A DNA stretch of 64,000 nucleotides from Flavobacteriales bacterium (GTDB taxonomy: Bacteria; Bacteroidota; Bacteroidia; Flavobacteriales_D; Sanyastnellaceae), in NCBI GenBank assembly GCA_029238785.1, contig JAQWFN010000117.1:41757-105756 (forward strand), in the 5' to 3' direction. The notes beneath the pieces are model-generated. The model did no database searches. It was not told where the DNA came from and saw nothing but the letters and a program-made list of their open reading frames with translations. Every line of letters starts with the position of its first letter. Positions within the stretch are counted from its first letter, which is position 1. Both the position numbers and the translations under genes were made by a program. This document shows, in pieces, positions 9,488-18,201 of the stretch.

Positions 9488-9509
9488 TCAACTTACAAGA
9501 CTTATATTT

Positions 9510-9540
9510 GAACGCTCACCCAAAAGGTGGGCGTTCTTTT
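9510..9540 (+). terminator. Rho-independent terminator after gldN
   Basis: The stem GAACGCTCACC (9510-9520) pairs with GGTGGGCGTTC (9526-9536), 11 bp with one G-U, loop CAAAA, followed by TTTT. It closes the porP-gldKLMN operon just before the ABC-F gene. Confidence 0.85.
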
Positions 9541-9549
9541 TAGTACACT

Positions 9550-11487
9550 ATGGTATCTGTTCAATCACTCTCAATCAATTTTGGTCAACGCGACCTCTTC
9601 ACAAACCTTTCCTTTTTTATTGGTGAAAAAGATCGTATTGGTCTCATTGGTAAAAACGGTGCAGGCAAGTCCACGCTGATGAAAATCATTGCTGGGAGAA
9701 TTGGAGCAACGAGCGGACAAGTGCTCATCCCCAAAGAAAAAACCATTGGATACCTCCCTCAGGAAATGGAACACGAGGAAGAAGCCAGCATTATTGATGA
9801 AGCTTCACGTGCCTTTGAGGAAATTAATATTCTTGAAGAACACATTACTTCACTTACTGAACAATTGAGCGAACGGAGCGATTACGAAAGTGAAGGCTAC
9901 AACAGCCTCATCCAACGCTTGAGTGAAGCCAACGACCGCATGGCCATCTTGGGTGGCGGAAACATGGAACAACAAGTTCAAAAAGTACTTCAAGGTCTTG
10001 GATTTACCGCGGAAGACATGAACCGCCAAATGAAAGAGTTTTCTGGTGGATGGAAGATGCGTGTAGAGCTCGCCAAACTCCTTTTAATGCAACCCAACGT
10101 TCTGCTTCTCGATGAACCTACCAACCACCTCGATATCGAGTCTATCGAATGGTTAGAAAGCTTTTTGAAAAACTACTCTGGTGCAATTATCCTCATTTCG
10201 CACGATAGGGTATTTCTCGATACCATCACAAATAGAACTGTTGAAATTACCGGACAGAAGGTTCACGATATTAAAGCTCCGTACAGCAAGTACATGGAAT
10301 GGCGAGCGGAAGACATGGAACGCCAAGAACAAGCTTACAAGAACCAGCAAAAATACATTGAAGACACCCAGAGGAACATCGATAAGTTCCGAGCAAAAAA
10401 AAACAAAGCGGCCTTCGCTCAAAGTTTGATTAAAAAGCTCGATAAGATGGAACGCCTCGAAATCGATACTTTCGAAAACGCTCAGATCAACTTCACCTTC
10501 CCTTCCGCCCCAAGATCAGGGAAAGTGGTGGTGAAAACGGATGATCTTGCGAAGAGTTTTGATAAGCCGGTTTTCAAGGATGTTAACCTAAGCATTGCCC
10601 GACAAGAAAAAGTGGCATTTGTAGGAAAGAATGGCGCAGGTAAAACAACACTTACTAGAATCATCCTTGGTGAAGAACGTGCCCAAGGTGAAATGAGTCT
10701 CGGGCATAATGTCGATATCGGTTACTACGCTCAAAATCAAAGTGAACAGCTCGACCCGAGTAAAACGGTTTTTGAAGTGCTCGACGACGAAGCTACAGGT
10801 GAGATCAGAACTCAACTGCGTGCCTTGCTTGGCGCCTTCCTTTTTAGTGGTGAAGATATCGACAAGAAAGTAAGTGTGCTCTCTGGTGGCGAAAAAGCCC
10901 GCTTAGCACTTTGTAAACTGCTCCTTCACCCCTACAACTTATTGATTCTCGATGAGCCTACAAACCACCTCGACATGCGATCAAAAGAAATGCTCAAACG
11001 AGCGCTTCAACAATACGATGGTACCTTGATTGTGGTATCTCACGATAGGGACTTTCTGAGTGGTTTGACGGAATTGGTTTATGAAGTTACCCCTACAGGA
11101 TTGAAACAGTACATTGGCGACATTCAAGAGTTCTTGAAAGAGAAAAGAGCATCATCCATTGCCGCCTATGAGGCCGATGTTCAAAAACAAGCCGTAGCTA
11201 AGGAAGAAAAGTCGAGCAACAAACGCTCTTACGAAGAACGCAAAGAGTTCGAACGCCAAAAACGTAAATTGACGAATGCGGTAGGGAAAAGCGAACGAAG
11301 CATCGAAGAGCTAGAAAGCGAATTAGCCCAGCTGCAAGAAGAAATAAGCCAACTCGATTACAGTAACCAAGAAGCTGCCGACAAGGTCTTAAATCGCTTC
11401 CAAGAGCGAAAGAAGCTACTTGATGAGACGGTGGAAGCTTGGGAACAATTTACCCTTGAGTTAGAAGAACTCCTGGAAAGTGAGTAA
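9550..11487 (+). CDS. ABC-F family ATP-binding protein (translation factor/antibiotic-protection type)
   Basis: 645 residues with two ABC ATPase domains and no membrane helices, as in the ABC-F class that acts on ribosomes. Domain 1 has Walker A GKNGAGKSTLMKI, signature EFSGGWKMR and Walker B LLLDEPTNHLD. Domain 2 has GKNGAGKTTL, LSGGEKAR and LILDEPTNHLD. Both catalytic Glu residues are present. The interdomain linker (about 255-310) is charged and helical, with KNKAAFAQSLIKKLDKMERLE. A coiled-coil tail (about 560-645) resembles the Uup/YdiF subgroup. The substrate or ribosomal state it acts on cannot be told from sequence. It is transcribed separately from gldN and faces rluD, whose stop lies 35 bases away. 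Confidence 0.93.
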   Translation: MVSVQSLSINFGQRDLFTNLSFFIGEKDRIGLIGKNGAGKSTLMKIIAGRIGATSGQVLIPKEKTIGYLPQEMEHEEEASIIDEASRAFEEINILEEHITSLTEQLSERSDYESEGYNSLIQRLSEANDRMAILGGGNMEQQVQKVLQGLGFTAEDMNRQMKEFSGGWKMRVELAKLLLMQPNVLLLDEPTNHLDIESIEWLESFLKNYSGAIILISHDRVFLDTITNRTVEITGQKVHDIKAPYSKYMEWRAEDMERQEQAYKNQQKYIEDTQRNIDKFRAKKNKAAFAQSLIKKLDKMERLEIDTFENAQINFTFPSAPRSGKVVVKTDDLAKSFDKPVFKDVNLSIARQEKVAFVGKNGAGKTTLTRIILGEERAQGEMSLGHNVDIGYYAQNQSEQLDPSKTVFEVLDDEATGEIRTQLRALLGAFLFSGEDIDKKVSVLSGGEKARLALCKLLLHPYNLLILDEPTNHLDMRSKEMLKRALQQYDGTLIVVSHDRDFLSGLTELVYEVTPTGLKQYIGDIQEFLKEKRASSIAAYEADVQKQAVAKEEKSSNKRSYEERKEFERQKRKLTNAVGKSERSIEELESELAQLQEEISQLDYSNQEAADKVLNRFQERKKLLDETVEAWEQFTLELEELLESE

Positions 11488-11521
11488 AAGAAATATCTCG
11501 AGTACTCCAAATCAGACTTAC

Positions 11522-12583
11522 TTAGTCTTTCTGGTGTCTTAGATAGTGCCTCCATTTTTCAATCACCTCGGCGAAGGCGCTTGGCCATTCGGTCTCGAAA
11601 TGCATCCTTTCGCCTGTTTCTGGATGGTCGAATCCGAGCGATTTAGCGTGAAGGGCTTGGTGAGGTTGAAGCTTGAAGCAGTTATCAACGAACTGACGGT
11701 ACCTCGTGAACGTTGTTCCTTTCAAAATTTTGTCACCACCGTATTCAGCATCACCAAAAAGAGGATGACCAATGTACTTCATGTGGGCGCGAATTTGATG
11801 CGTTCTGCCCGTTTCCAACTTGCACTCTACCAGCGTTACATACTGAAGGCTCTCTAGTGGTTTGTAGTGAGTAACTGCATGTTTACCATGATCGCCTTCT
11901 TCGAAAACACTCATGATTTTTCGGTCTTTGTAAGAACGACCTATATTCCCTTCAACGGTTCCTTCTTCCTCTATTCTACCCCAAACAATAGCATTGTAAC
12001 GACGGTCTGTGGTTCTGTCGTAGAACTGCTTCGACAAATGAGTCAAAGCCGCCTCAGTTTTACCAATTACCATCACCCCTGAAGTATTCTTATCTAAACG
12101 GTGCACCAAGCCCGGGCGAGGCATACCGTGTTGGGTGTTTTCTGGAAGTTGAGTGAAATGAAAAGCCAGTGCATTGACCAAAGTTCCTGTATAATTGCCA
12201 AAACCAGGGTGAACAACCATTCCCGCGGCTTTATTCAAAACAATCACATGGTCGTCTTCAAAAAGAATCTCTAGCGGAATGTCTTCTGGAATGAGCTCAA
12301 CTTCCCTAACAGGAGTGGGCAATTCTACCGTGATTACATCATTCGGTTTTACTTTGTAATTGGGCTTTACTTGTTCCCCATTAACCAAGATATAACCATC
12401 TCGTGTAGCATCTTGGATTTTGTTTCTCGATGCACTTGGTAAGCGGTCGATCAAGAACTTATCGATACGAAGCACGCCTTGGGCTTTATCAGCAATGATC
12501 CGGTGGTGCTCGTAAAGGTCTTGCACCTCATCACCATCATCTTCCAATTCACCGTCGTACTTCTCTTCTTCGTTTTCGATCAT
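11522..12583 (-). CDS. rluD: RluD-type 23S rRNA pseudouridine synthase
   Basis: 353 residues, RluA/RluD family. After a 25-residue acidic N-terminus there is an S4 RNA-binding domain (about 35-95), then the catalytic domain with GLVHRLDKNTSGVMV, which holds the nucleophilic Asp, and LETGRTHQIRAHM near the C-terminal third. These enzymes convert specific uridines of 23S rRNA to pseudouridine. RluD is the closest architecture, but site specificity is inferred. The start ATG shares one base with the TAA of the upstream T9SS gene (TAATG), so the two are probably translationally coupled with the PASTA gene further upstream. Confidence 0.9.
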   Translation of the reverse strand: MIENEEEKYDGELEDDGDEVQDLYEHHRIIADKAQGVLRIDKFLIDRLPSASRNKIQDATRDGYILVNGEQVKPNYKVKPNDVITVELPTPVREVELIPEDIPLEILFEDDHVIVLNKAAGMVVHPGFGNYTGTLVNALAFHFTQLPENTQHGMPRPGLVHRLDKNTSGVMVIGKTEAALTHLSKQFYDRTTDRRYNAIVWGRIEEEGTVEGNIGRSYKDRKIMSVFEEGDHGKHAVTHYKPLESLQYVTLVECKLETGRTHQIRAHMKYIGHPLFGDAEYGGDKILKGTTFTRYRQFVDNCFKLQPHQALHAKSLGFDHPETGERMHFETEWPSAFAEVIEKWRHYLRHQKD

Positions 12584-14487
12584 TACTGCTTTATCAATTT
12601 CTTTCTAATCACCCCCTCAGCAGTATTTACCACAAGAATGTAGCTTCCTTCTGCCCAAAGGGATGCGTCTATTTTCACCAAAGAAAGACCATTACTGCTC
12701 TCCTGATGCATCAATTGACCAAACATATTATAAACTTCTACATGCTCAATCCGACTATCGCTCTGTACTGTAAATTGATCTTGAGCAGGGTTTGGATAAA
12801 CATCCAATACTGACGTTGCTTCATCAATCCCATTCCAAACGAAACTTTTACCTGAACTGAATACCGGTCGGATCATCACTGTACCTTGAATGCCGCTAGC
12901 TTGCCAAGCTGCACCTAAACCTAGTTGATAGTATAATCGAGAGGCGTTGTTATTGGTATTTTTATCCAAACCTACATTTAGTCTTGCATCAGAGTTTTGA
13001 ATGAAACCAACAAAGGTGTTCCCACTTACAACTAAAGGCGCGTCATATTCATAATAAGCAAAAACGTTATAGCCATCATTGAAGTACTGCGGAGAGTGGA
13101 AGGTAAAATTCTCTCCGATTTCAGCTCCTGGCTGTCCACCATCGTTGGTCCATGCGCGAAGCAAGAATGTTTCATTGCTCACGTCATTTTGAAATGGCGT
13201 AAAGTGAATAAAAAGACCCAATAAGGTATCTTCAATTTCCACATCGAAACGCATAGCAACTTTACCACCAGTTTCATTCAGGGCATAAGCACGTTCCGCA
13301 CTCCCGTCATCAAGGGCATAATAGTTCGTGAAGATTTGCTGAAAGCCTATGGAGTCGTTATCGAGAACACCCAGCTTCTCTCCTTCGAGTAATCCGATGC
13401 TGTTTTCATAAAAAGTAAGGTCGAAAATGGCACAGGTATCGTTCACACTGGTGTCGTAAACGAAGTTTTCTACGCTTCCATCATTCACAAAATAGGGCAC
13501 ATCAAAGATCTCGAACGGACTAACAATTACGGTTTGGAAGCCGTTTGGAAAATCTTGAACGTCGCCTTCGTAATCTACCTTAAAACCAGAAGAGATGTTG
13601 TCTGCCTGGGTTGCACTAAGGTTTCTTGATGTTGTTGCCGTTTGGTCTAACATGTGTGCTTCTGGATCAACAATAAAATGAGACCAAGGCATTGAAACGT
13701 AATTATTCAACAAGGTCAATGGGGGGTACACAAAAGCAATTTCCACCACATCAAAGTTTTCAGGGTCGATGTTGTTATTGAGGAAAACATAATCGATGTT
13801 CCAGTGATCGAGGTTTCCAGACAGGGTGGAGTAGTTTTTAAAGCGGAACTGGAATCCATCTTGCAAGAAGAGAATATCATCTACAGGAATAAAGGCCTCC
13901 AAGAACACATCGCTGGCCAGTTCACCTGGGGTCGACCACACAGGAAACCAAGCGTCTTCCCCTCCACCTGGGGCTAGGAATTCCACGATGAGTGAATCTT
14001 GTTCATTGGGCGCATTTCCAAAGCCACCACATTGATAACGAAAATGAAGGTAAACGCTGTTCTCTGCCGTTAATCCGCCCAAGTCTATTGGTCGCGAAGT
14101 CATCACATCAGCCAAGCCATAGCTGTCTTGAGAAAACTGATAAGGGTAACCTGTTTCGTCCAAACCATCCAAGGTAGCAACACCAATGGTTGGAGGAAGA
14201 ATGGCCATGGTTTGATTGATGTGGGCGAAATCGTCTTCCCATCTTCTTAAATCACCTGGGATTTCTGGGTCGTCAGTTGGGAGAGAATAAGTGGAGAAAT
14301 CGTCAAAAAATGGGATTTGTAAAGCACCATCTCCTCTATTTTCTTTGGGTGAAAAACTTCTTTCTCTTTGAAACTGCTTGGCCTTTTCAGCGCTGAAGAG
14401 CAAAGGCAATTCCATTTCTTGGGCCATACTGAGGCATCCAATACTGAGCAATACTAAGGTGAGAAAGCTTTTCATGTTTACGCGCAT
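12583..14487 (-). CDS. Secreted protein with T9SS type A sorting domain
   Basis: 634 residues. Signal peptide MKSFLTLVLLSIGCLSMA ends before QEMELPLLF. An ATG four codons earlier at 14487 is also possible; 14475 gives the canonical signal. The body is beta-rich, acidic and without recognisable catalytic motifs. The C-terminal 75 residues form a type A sorting domain, beginning DVYPNPAQDQFTV and ending VIRKKLIKQ, which would be recognised by the T9SS and removed at the surface. The gene lies between the PASTA gene (1-base gap) and rluD (1-base overlap). This is unusual because PASTA and rluD are commonly direct neighbours in Bacteroidota (recalled knowledge). Confidence 0.85.
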   Translation of the reverse strand: MRVNMKSFLTLVLLSIGCLSMAQEMELPLLFSAEKAKQFQRERSFSPKENRGDGALQIPFFDDFSTYSLPTDDPEIPGDLRRWEDDFAHINQTMAILPPTIGVATLDGLDETGYPYQFSQDSYGLADVMTSRPIDLGGLTAENSVYLHFRYQCGGFGNAPNEQDSLIVEFLAPGGGEDAWFPVWSTPGELASDVFLEAFIPVDDILFLQDGFQFRFKNYSTLSGNLDHWNIDYVFLNNNIDPENFDVVEIAFVYPPLTLLNNYVSMPWSHFIVDPEAHMLDQTATTSRNLSATQADNISSGFKVDYEGDVQDFPNGFQTVIVSPFEIFDVPYFVNDGSVENFVYDTSVNDTCAIFDLTFYENSIGLLEGEKLGVLDNDSIGFQQIFTNYYALDDGSAERAYALNETGGKVAMRFDVEIEDTLLGLFIHFTPFQNDVSNETFLLRAWTNDGGQPGAEIGENFTFHSPQYFNDGYNVFAYYEYDAPLVVSGNTFVGFIQNSDARLNVGLDKNTNNNASRLYYQLGLGAAWQASGIQGTVMIRPVFSSGKSFVWNGIDEATSVLDVYPNPAQDQFTVQSDSRIEHVEVYNMFGQLMHQESSNGLSLVKIDASLWAEGSYILVVNTAEGVIRKKLIKQ

Positions 14488-14488
14488 T

Positions 14489-15289
14489 TTATTCTGGAAT
14501 TGAATCCCCTGGTGAACTCAAGCTTGGTACCTTGAGAAAAACATCGATGGCATTTCCAACAAGCACCTTTTTATTCGGCGCTGGGGACGGTGTTTGCCTG
14601 TAGATTCTGCAATTCATACTATCATCAACACTAATTAAGTCGCCCTCATAGAACGGAAAACCTAAAGATAATTGTGCGTTCTGAAGCACTTTTTCTGCAG
14701 AATCTAAACTTAGCCCAATCACGCTAGGAACGAGCACTTTTGCTTCGGCGCTTTTCCCTATCACCAACTTCACCTTATCTCCTCTTCTAATTCTTGAATC
14801 GGGATTTAGTGTTTGTTTGTTTTGCTCCACGCGAATCACCATGCCGTTGAGCAATTGGTTTGATTCGTATTCGATGTTGTACTTAATTCCCTTGTTGTTC
14901 AGAATAATCTCTGCCACACCAGCATTCATTCCTTCTTCCACTTTAAGGGCTTCCGTTGGGGCGGTTTCACGGTAAATGGTCAGGTAAACATCTCTGTTTT
15001 GCTTCACTTCGGAGAGTGCCAATGGGTTTTGTTCTAGAACAGATCCTCTAATGGCATTTTCATCAAAAACAGAGTCAATAACAACATAGCTCAGTCCTTG
15101 CTCGGCGAGTTTTTCTCCTGCAGCGTCAACACTGATTCCTTTCACATCTGGAACAACAACATGATTCCCGTGATCTGTGTAAACCCCCAAATAAATATAC
15201 AAACCACCAAGAAGTAAGACAGCTACAATCAGCGCGAGCAGGAGTTGCTTGAAAAAGGTTTTGCTGAAAAGAAATCTAAATAGGTTCAT
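14489..15289 (-). CDS. Membrane-anchored PASTA-domain protein
   Basis: 266 residues. One N-terminal membrane helix (about 14-33, QLLLALIVAVLLLGGLYIYLG) is followed by three PASTA repeats of 60-70 residues, starting at VVVPDVKGISVDAAGEKL, near MNAGVAEIILNNKGIKY and at VLVPSVIGLSLDSAEKVL. PASTA domains bind peptidoglycan or beta-lactam-like ligands. There is no kinase or transpeptidase domain, so this is a periplasmic sensor or scaffold of unknown partner. It is the first gene of the PASTA, T9SS cargo, rluD group. A perfect 12-bp inverted repeat separates it from purL. Confidence 0.88.
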   Translation of the reverse strand: MNLFRFLFSKTFFKQLLLALIVAVLLLGGLYIYLGVYTDHGNHVVVPDVKGISVDAAGEKLAEQGLSYVVIDSVFDENAIRGSVLEQNPLALSEVKQNRDVYLTIYRETAPTEALKVEEGMNAGVAEIILNNKGIKYNIEYESNQLLNGMVIRVEQNKQTLNPDSRIRRGDKVKLVIGKSAEAKVLVPSVIGLSLDSAEKVLQNAQLSLGFPFYEGDLISVDDSMNCRIYRQTPSPAPNKKVLVGNAIDVFLKVPSLSSPGDSIPE

Positions 15290-15307
15290 AGGGCTTACAA
15301 TATAAGG

Positions 15308-15344
15308 AAGTCATGACAACACCCTTCAGGCCTTGTCATGACTT
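15308..15344 (-). terminator. Probable terminator after purL
   Basis: A perfect 12-bp inverted repeat, AAGTCATGACAA (15308-15319) and TTGTCATGACTT (15333-15344), with a 13-base loop. It lies just downstream of the purL stop on the minus strand and ahead of the PASTA gene. The T-tract is weak. Each arm contains the 8-base palindrome GTCATGAC, so a protein-binding role is an alternative. Confidence 0.6.
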
Positions 15345-15366
15345 TCTACTAATTCAATGCTTGTGT

Positions 15367-17610
15367 TTACTTCTTCATCTCGTTTCCGATTGAATCATCG
15401 TAAATTTTACGAATGTCATCAACAAATCCGAAGTGATCTCCATCCACCATCATTTTACCTTGGGTAACGTGTCCGAGCAAAGTCAAACTCACACCGTGGT
15501 TTCCAACGAGGTCAATAAATTCACCTTCATAATCTTCAGTAACGGAAACAACGATACGAGATTGTGATTCTCCAAACAAGAATGCATCTCTTCTCACGTC
15601 AGCGTCAGAAACAATATCAAAACCAAGTCCGTTTGGCAAGCCCATTTCCACCAATGCAGTGTACAATCCACCGTTGCTCACGTCGTGTGCCGCATTGATG
15701 TAATTGTTTTTAATGAGCGACTTCACGCAGCCTTGCAATCTGTATTCTTCATCGATATCAAACCAAGGTGCAGGTGAATTTTTCACCCCCAAGATCGATG
15801 CCAAGTACTCTGATGAATTGATGTCGTTCTTTGATTCGCCCAACAAGTAGATCAAGTCTCCTTTATATTTAAAATCGAGCGTAGTTTGGAGTGATTTATC
15901 TTTCAAAACCCCAAGCATTCCAATGGTAGGCGTCGGGAAAACTGGCTTTGCAGAGCCGTCAGGATTTGCAGTTTGATTGTAGAAACTCACGTTACCACCT
16001 GTAACAGGGGTTTGGAATTTAGTACAAGCTGCAGACATCCCTTTAATTGCTCCCACAAATTGCCAATAAACTTCAGGGTTGTATGGGTTACCAAAATTCA
16101 AGCAGTTGGTAATTGCTGATGGTTCTCCACCTGAACAAACAATGTTTCTAGCTGCTTCAGCAACTGCAATGGCCGTTCCTTGTTCTGGATCTGCATTCAC
16201 GTAGCGCGCATTACAATCTACTGTTAGTGCGATGGCCTTGTTGGTTCCTTTGATGTTCACAATTGCGGCATCGGAAGGTTTGTTGGTAGACATGTTCGCT
16301 GTTCCAACCATGGAATCGTATTGGTTCCAAACCCATTTCTTAGATGCGATATTTGGATGAGCCAAGAGTTTTCTTGCAACTACAACCAGGTCTTTCGGTT
16401 CTTCAACTTGGTCGATATTGAATTTCTTGGATTCTGCGTAGTATGCAGGCTCTGTATATTCTCGCTCGTAAATTGGAGCTCCACCACCAAGCACTAAACT
16501 TTGTGCAGGAACAGAAGCCACTAGTTCACCTCCTTGGAAGTAGTTCAGTGTATTTCCTTCGGTAACTTCACCAATGTGTTCAGCATGAAGGTCCCATTTA
16601 TCGAAAATGCGCACTACCTCAGACTCATGTCCTTTCTTCACCACAACGAGCATACGTTCTTGGGACTCTGAAAGAAGTATTTCGTAGGCCTTCATGTCGT
16701 CTTGACGCAAAGGCACTTTATCGAGGTCGATATTCATCCCTACTTCTCCGGCAGCGCTCATTTCAGAAGTTGAACAGGTAATACCCGCTGCTCCCATATC
16801 TTGCATACCAACAACGGCATCGGTTTTAGCCAATTCCAAGGTAGCTTCGAGAAGTAATTTTTCTTGAAAAGGATCACCAACTTGAACAGAAGGAAGATCA
16901 TTCGCAGAATCTTCAGTAATGTCTTTAGATGCGAAAGAAGCTCCTTGAATCCCATCCTTACCTGTTGCAGAACCAACGATGTAAACGGGGTTCCCAACTC
17001 CACTCGCCGTGGCTGAAATCATTTCGCCGACTTTAAGAATACCTGCAGACATGGCGTTAACAAGTGGATTCACTTGGTACGACTCGTCGAAGAACACCTC
17101 ACCACCAACGACAGGAACACCAAAGGCATTTCCGTAATCACCAATTCCTTTAACTACTCCTTCGAGCAACCACTTGGTTTTTGGGTTGCTTAAGTCGCCA
17201 AAACGCAAAGAATTCAATTGTGCAATTGGTCTTGCGCCCATGGTGAAGATATCTCTATTGATTCCACCAACACCTGTAGCTGCTCCTTGGTAAGGCTCAA
17301 TTGCGCTGGGGTGATTGTGCGATTCAATTTTAAAGGCACAGCCTAGGCCATCACCAATATCCACCAAACCAGCATTCTCTTCACCTGCTTTTACGAGCAT
17401 GTGCGGGCCTTCTTTCGGAAGGGTCTTCAGCCACTTGATTGAGTTCTTGTAAGAGCAGTGCTCACTCCACATAACTGAGTAGATACACATTTCGGTGAAA
17501 TTTGGGGTACGACCGAGTATGTCTTTGATCTGATCAAATTCTTCTGGTCTCAATCCCATTTCTTGAGCTTGTTCGAGCGTAGCTAGCTCTCCCTTGATGG
17601 CACTTTGCAT
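15367..17610 (-). CDS. purL: Phosphoribosylformylglycinamidine synthase subunit PurL (small type)
   Basis: Fourth step of purine synthesis: ATP-dependent conversion of FGAR to FGAM. 747 residues from the ATG at 17608-17610. Upstream in-frame starts would add a 32-residue stretch unlike the family, and the -7 box at 17629-17636 lies inside it. Visible motifs include [20 protein letters not shown] near the N-terminus (the conserved SEHCSYK), [21 protein letters not shown] in the ATP site, and ISVGAMS-like AMSAGIL. The length matches the Bacillus-type small PurL, which needs separate PurQ and PurS subunits; the glutaminase domain of large PurL is absent. Those partners are not in this window. 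Confidence 0.95.
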   Translation of the reverse strand: MQSAIKGELATLEQAQEMGLRPEEFDQIKDILGRTPNFTEMCIYSVMWSEHCSYKNSIKWLKTLPKEGPHMLVKAGEENAGLVDIGDGLGCAFKIESHNHPSAIEPYQGAATGVGGINRDIFTMGARPIAQLNSLRFGDLSNPKTKWLLEGVVKGIGDYGNAFGVPVVGGEVFFDESYQVNPLVNAMSAGILKVGEMISATASGVGNPVYIVGSATGKDGIQGASFASKDITEDSANDLPSVQVGDPFQEKLLLEATLELAKTDAVVGMQDMGAAGITCSTSEMSAAGEVGMNIDLDKVPLRQDDMKAYEILLSESQERMLVVVKKGHESEVVRIFDKWDLHAEHIGEVTEGNTLNYFQGGELVASVPAQSLVLGGGAPIYEREYTEPAYYAESKKFNIDQVEEPKDLVVVARKLLAHPNIASKKWVWNQYDSMVGTANMSTNKPSDAAIVNIKGTNKAIALTVDCNARYVNADPEQGTAIAVAEAARNIVCSGGEPSAITNCLNFGNPYNPEVYWQFVGAIKGMSAACTKFQTPVTGGNVSFYNQTANPDGSAKPVFPTPTIGMLGVLKDKSLQTTLDFKYKGDLIYLLGESKNDINSSEYLASILGVKNSPAPWFDIDEEYRLQGCVKSLIKNNYINAAHDVSNGGLYTALVEMGLPNGLGFDIVSDADVRRDAFLFGESQSRIVVSVTEDYEGEFIDLVGNHGVSLTLLGHVTQGKMMVDGDHFGFVDDIRKIYDDSIGNEMKK

Positions 17611-17628
17611 GATGATAAATCTTTGCTG

Positions 17629-17636
17629 CAAAAGTA
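17629..17636 (-). promoter_or_regulatory. Predicted -7 box for purL
   Basis: Read on the minus strand the sequence is TACTTTTG, an exact match to TAnnTTTG, 18 bases before the chosen purL ATG. No TTTG is found at the expected upstream spacing, so only the -7 element is supported. Confidence 0.4.
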
Positions 17637-17726
17637 GGACTATTTCGATGAATGAGCTTGGTTCTAGCGCACTGAAAAAGCACCTTTTTTTCACCATTCG
17701 AAACACATTTCGTTAATTTCGTTCTT

Positions 17727-18182
17727 ATGAGAGCATTAATCCAACGTGTAAAGCAGGCATCTGTTCGTATTGATGGAGCCCTAAATGACCAAATAGAGGG
17801 TGGTTTACTTGTTTTATTAGGAGTTGGCTTGGACGATGAGCCTAGTGATATTGAGTGGTTATCAAACAAACTCATCGCTCTTCGGATTTTCAACGATAGC
17901 GAGGGTGTAATGAACCGGAGTTTATCAGATATAGATGGTGATTTGATGATCGTTTCTCAATTCACCCTTCACGCAAAAACAAAAAAAGGAAACAGGCCAA
18001 GTTACATTCGCGCAGCTGGTCCAGACAAGGCGATACCGCTCTACGAGGCCTTTATTGCTCATTGTGAACAACTATTAAACAAGCGGGTGGCACGTGGTGT
18101 TTTTGGAGCCGATATGCAAATTGAATTAATCAATGACGGCCCTGTCACCATCATGATTGATAGCAAGGAGAAAGATTTTTAG
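17727..18182 (+). CDS. dtd: D-aminoacyl-tRNA deacylase
   Basis: 151 residues, the usual length of Dtd, which hydrolyses D-aminoacyl-tRNAs and glycyl-tRNA(Ala) to proofread translation. It starts MRALIQRVKQASVRIDG. Family motifs are SQFTLHAKTKKGNRPSY in the middle (usually SQFTLYAxxxKGxRPSF) and NDGPVTIMID at the end, with the Gly-cisPro pair in GPVT. It diverges from purL. A cargo gene on the opposite strand separates it from the MazG-like gene at 20698. Confidence 0.95.
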   Translation: MRALIQRVKQASVRIDGALNDQIEGGLLVLLGVGLDDEPSDIEWLSNKLIALRIFNDSEGVMNRSLSDIDGDLMIVSQFTLHAKTKKGNRPSYIRAAGPDKAIPLYEAFIAHCEQLLNKRVARGVFGADMQIELINDGPVTIMIDSKEKDF

Positions 18183-18201
18183 AAGGAGGTGGGGTTTCAG
18201 C

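Noticed and set aside
9503..9540. TATATTTG box directly before the hairpin upstream of the ABC-F gene, suggesting promoter plus attenuator
   Set aside because: Transcription from this box would start inside the left arm of the hairpin, so the stem could not form; no TTTG lies at the right distance. The hairpin is better read as the gldN terminator.
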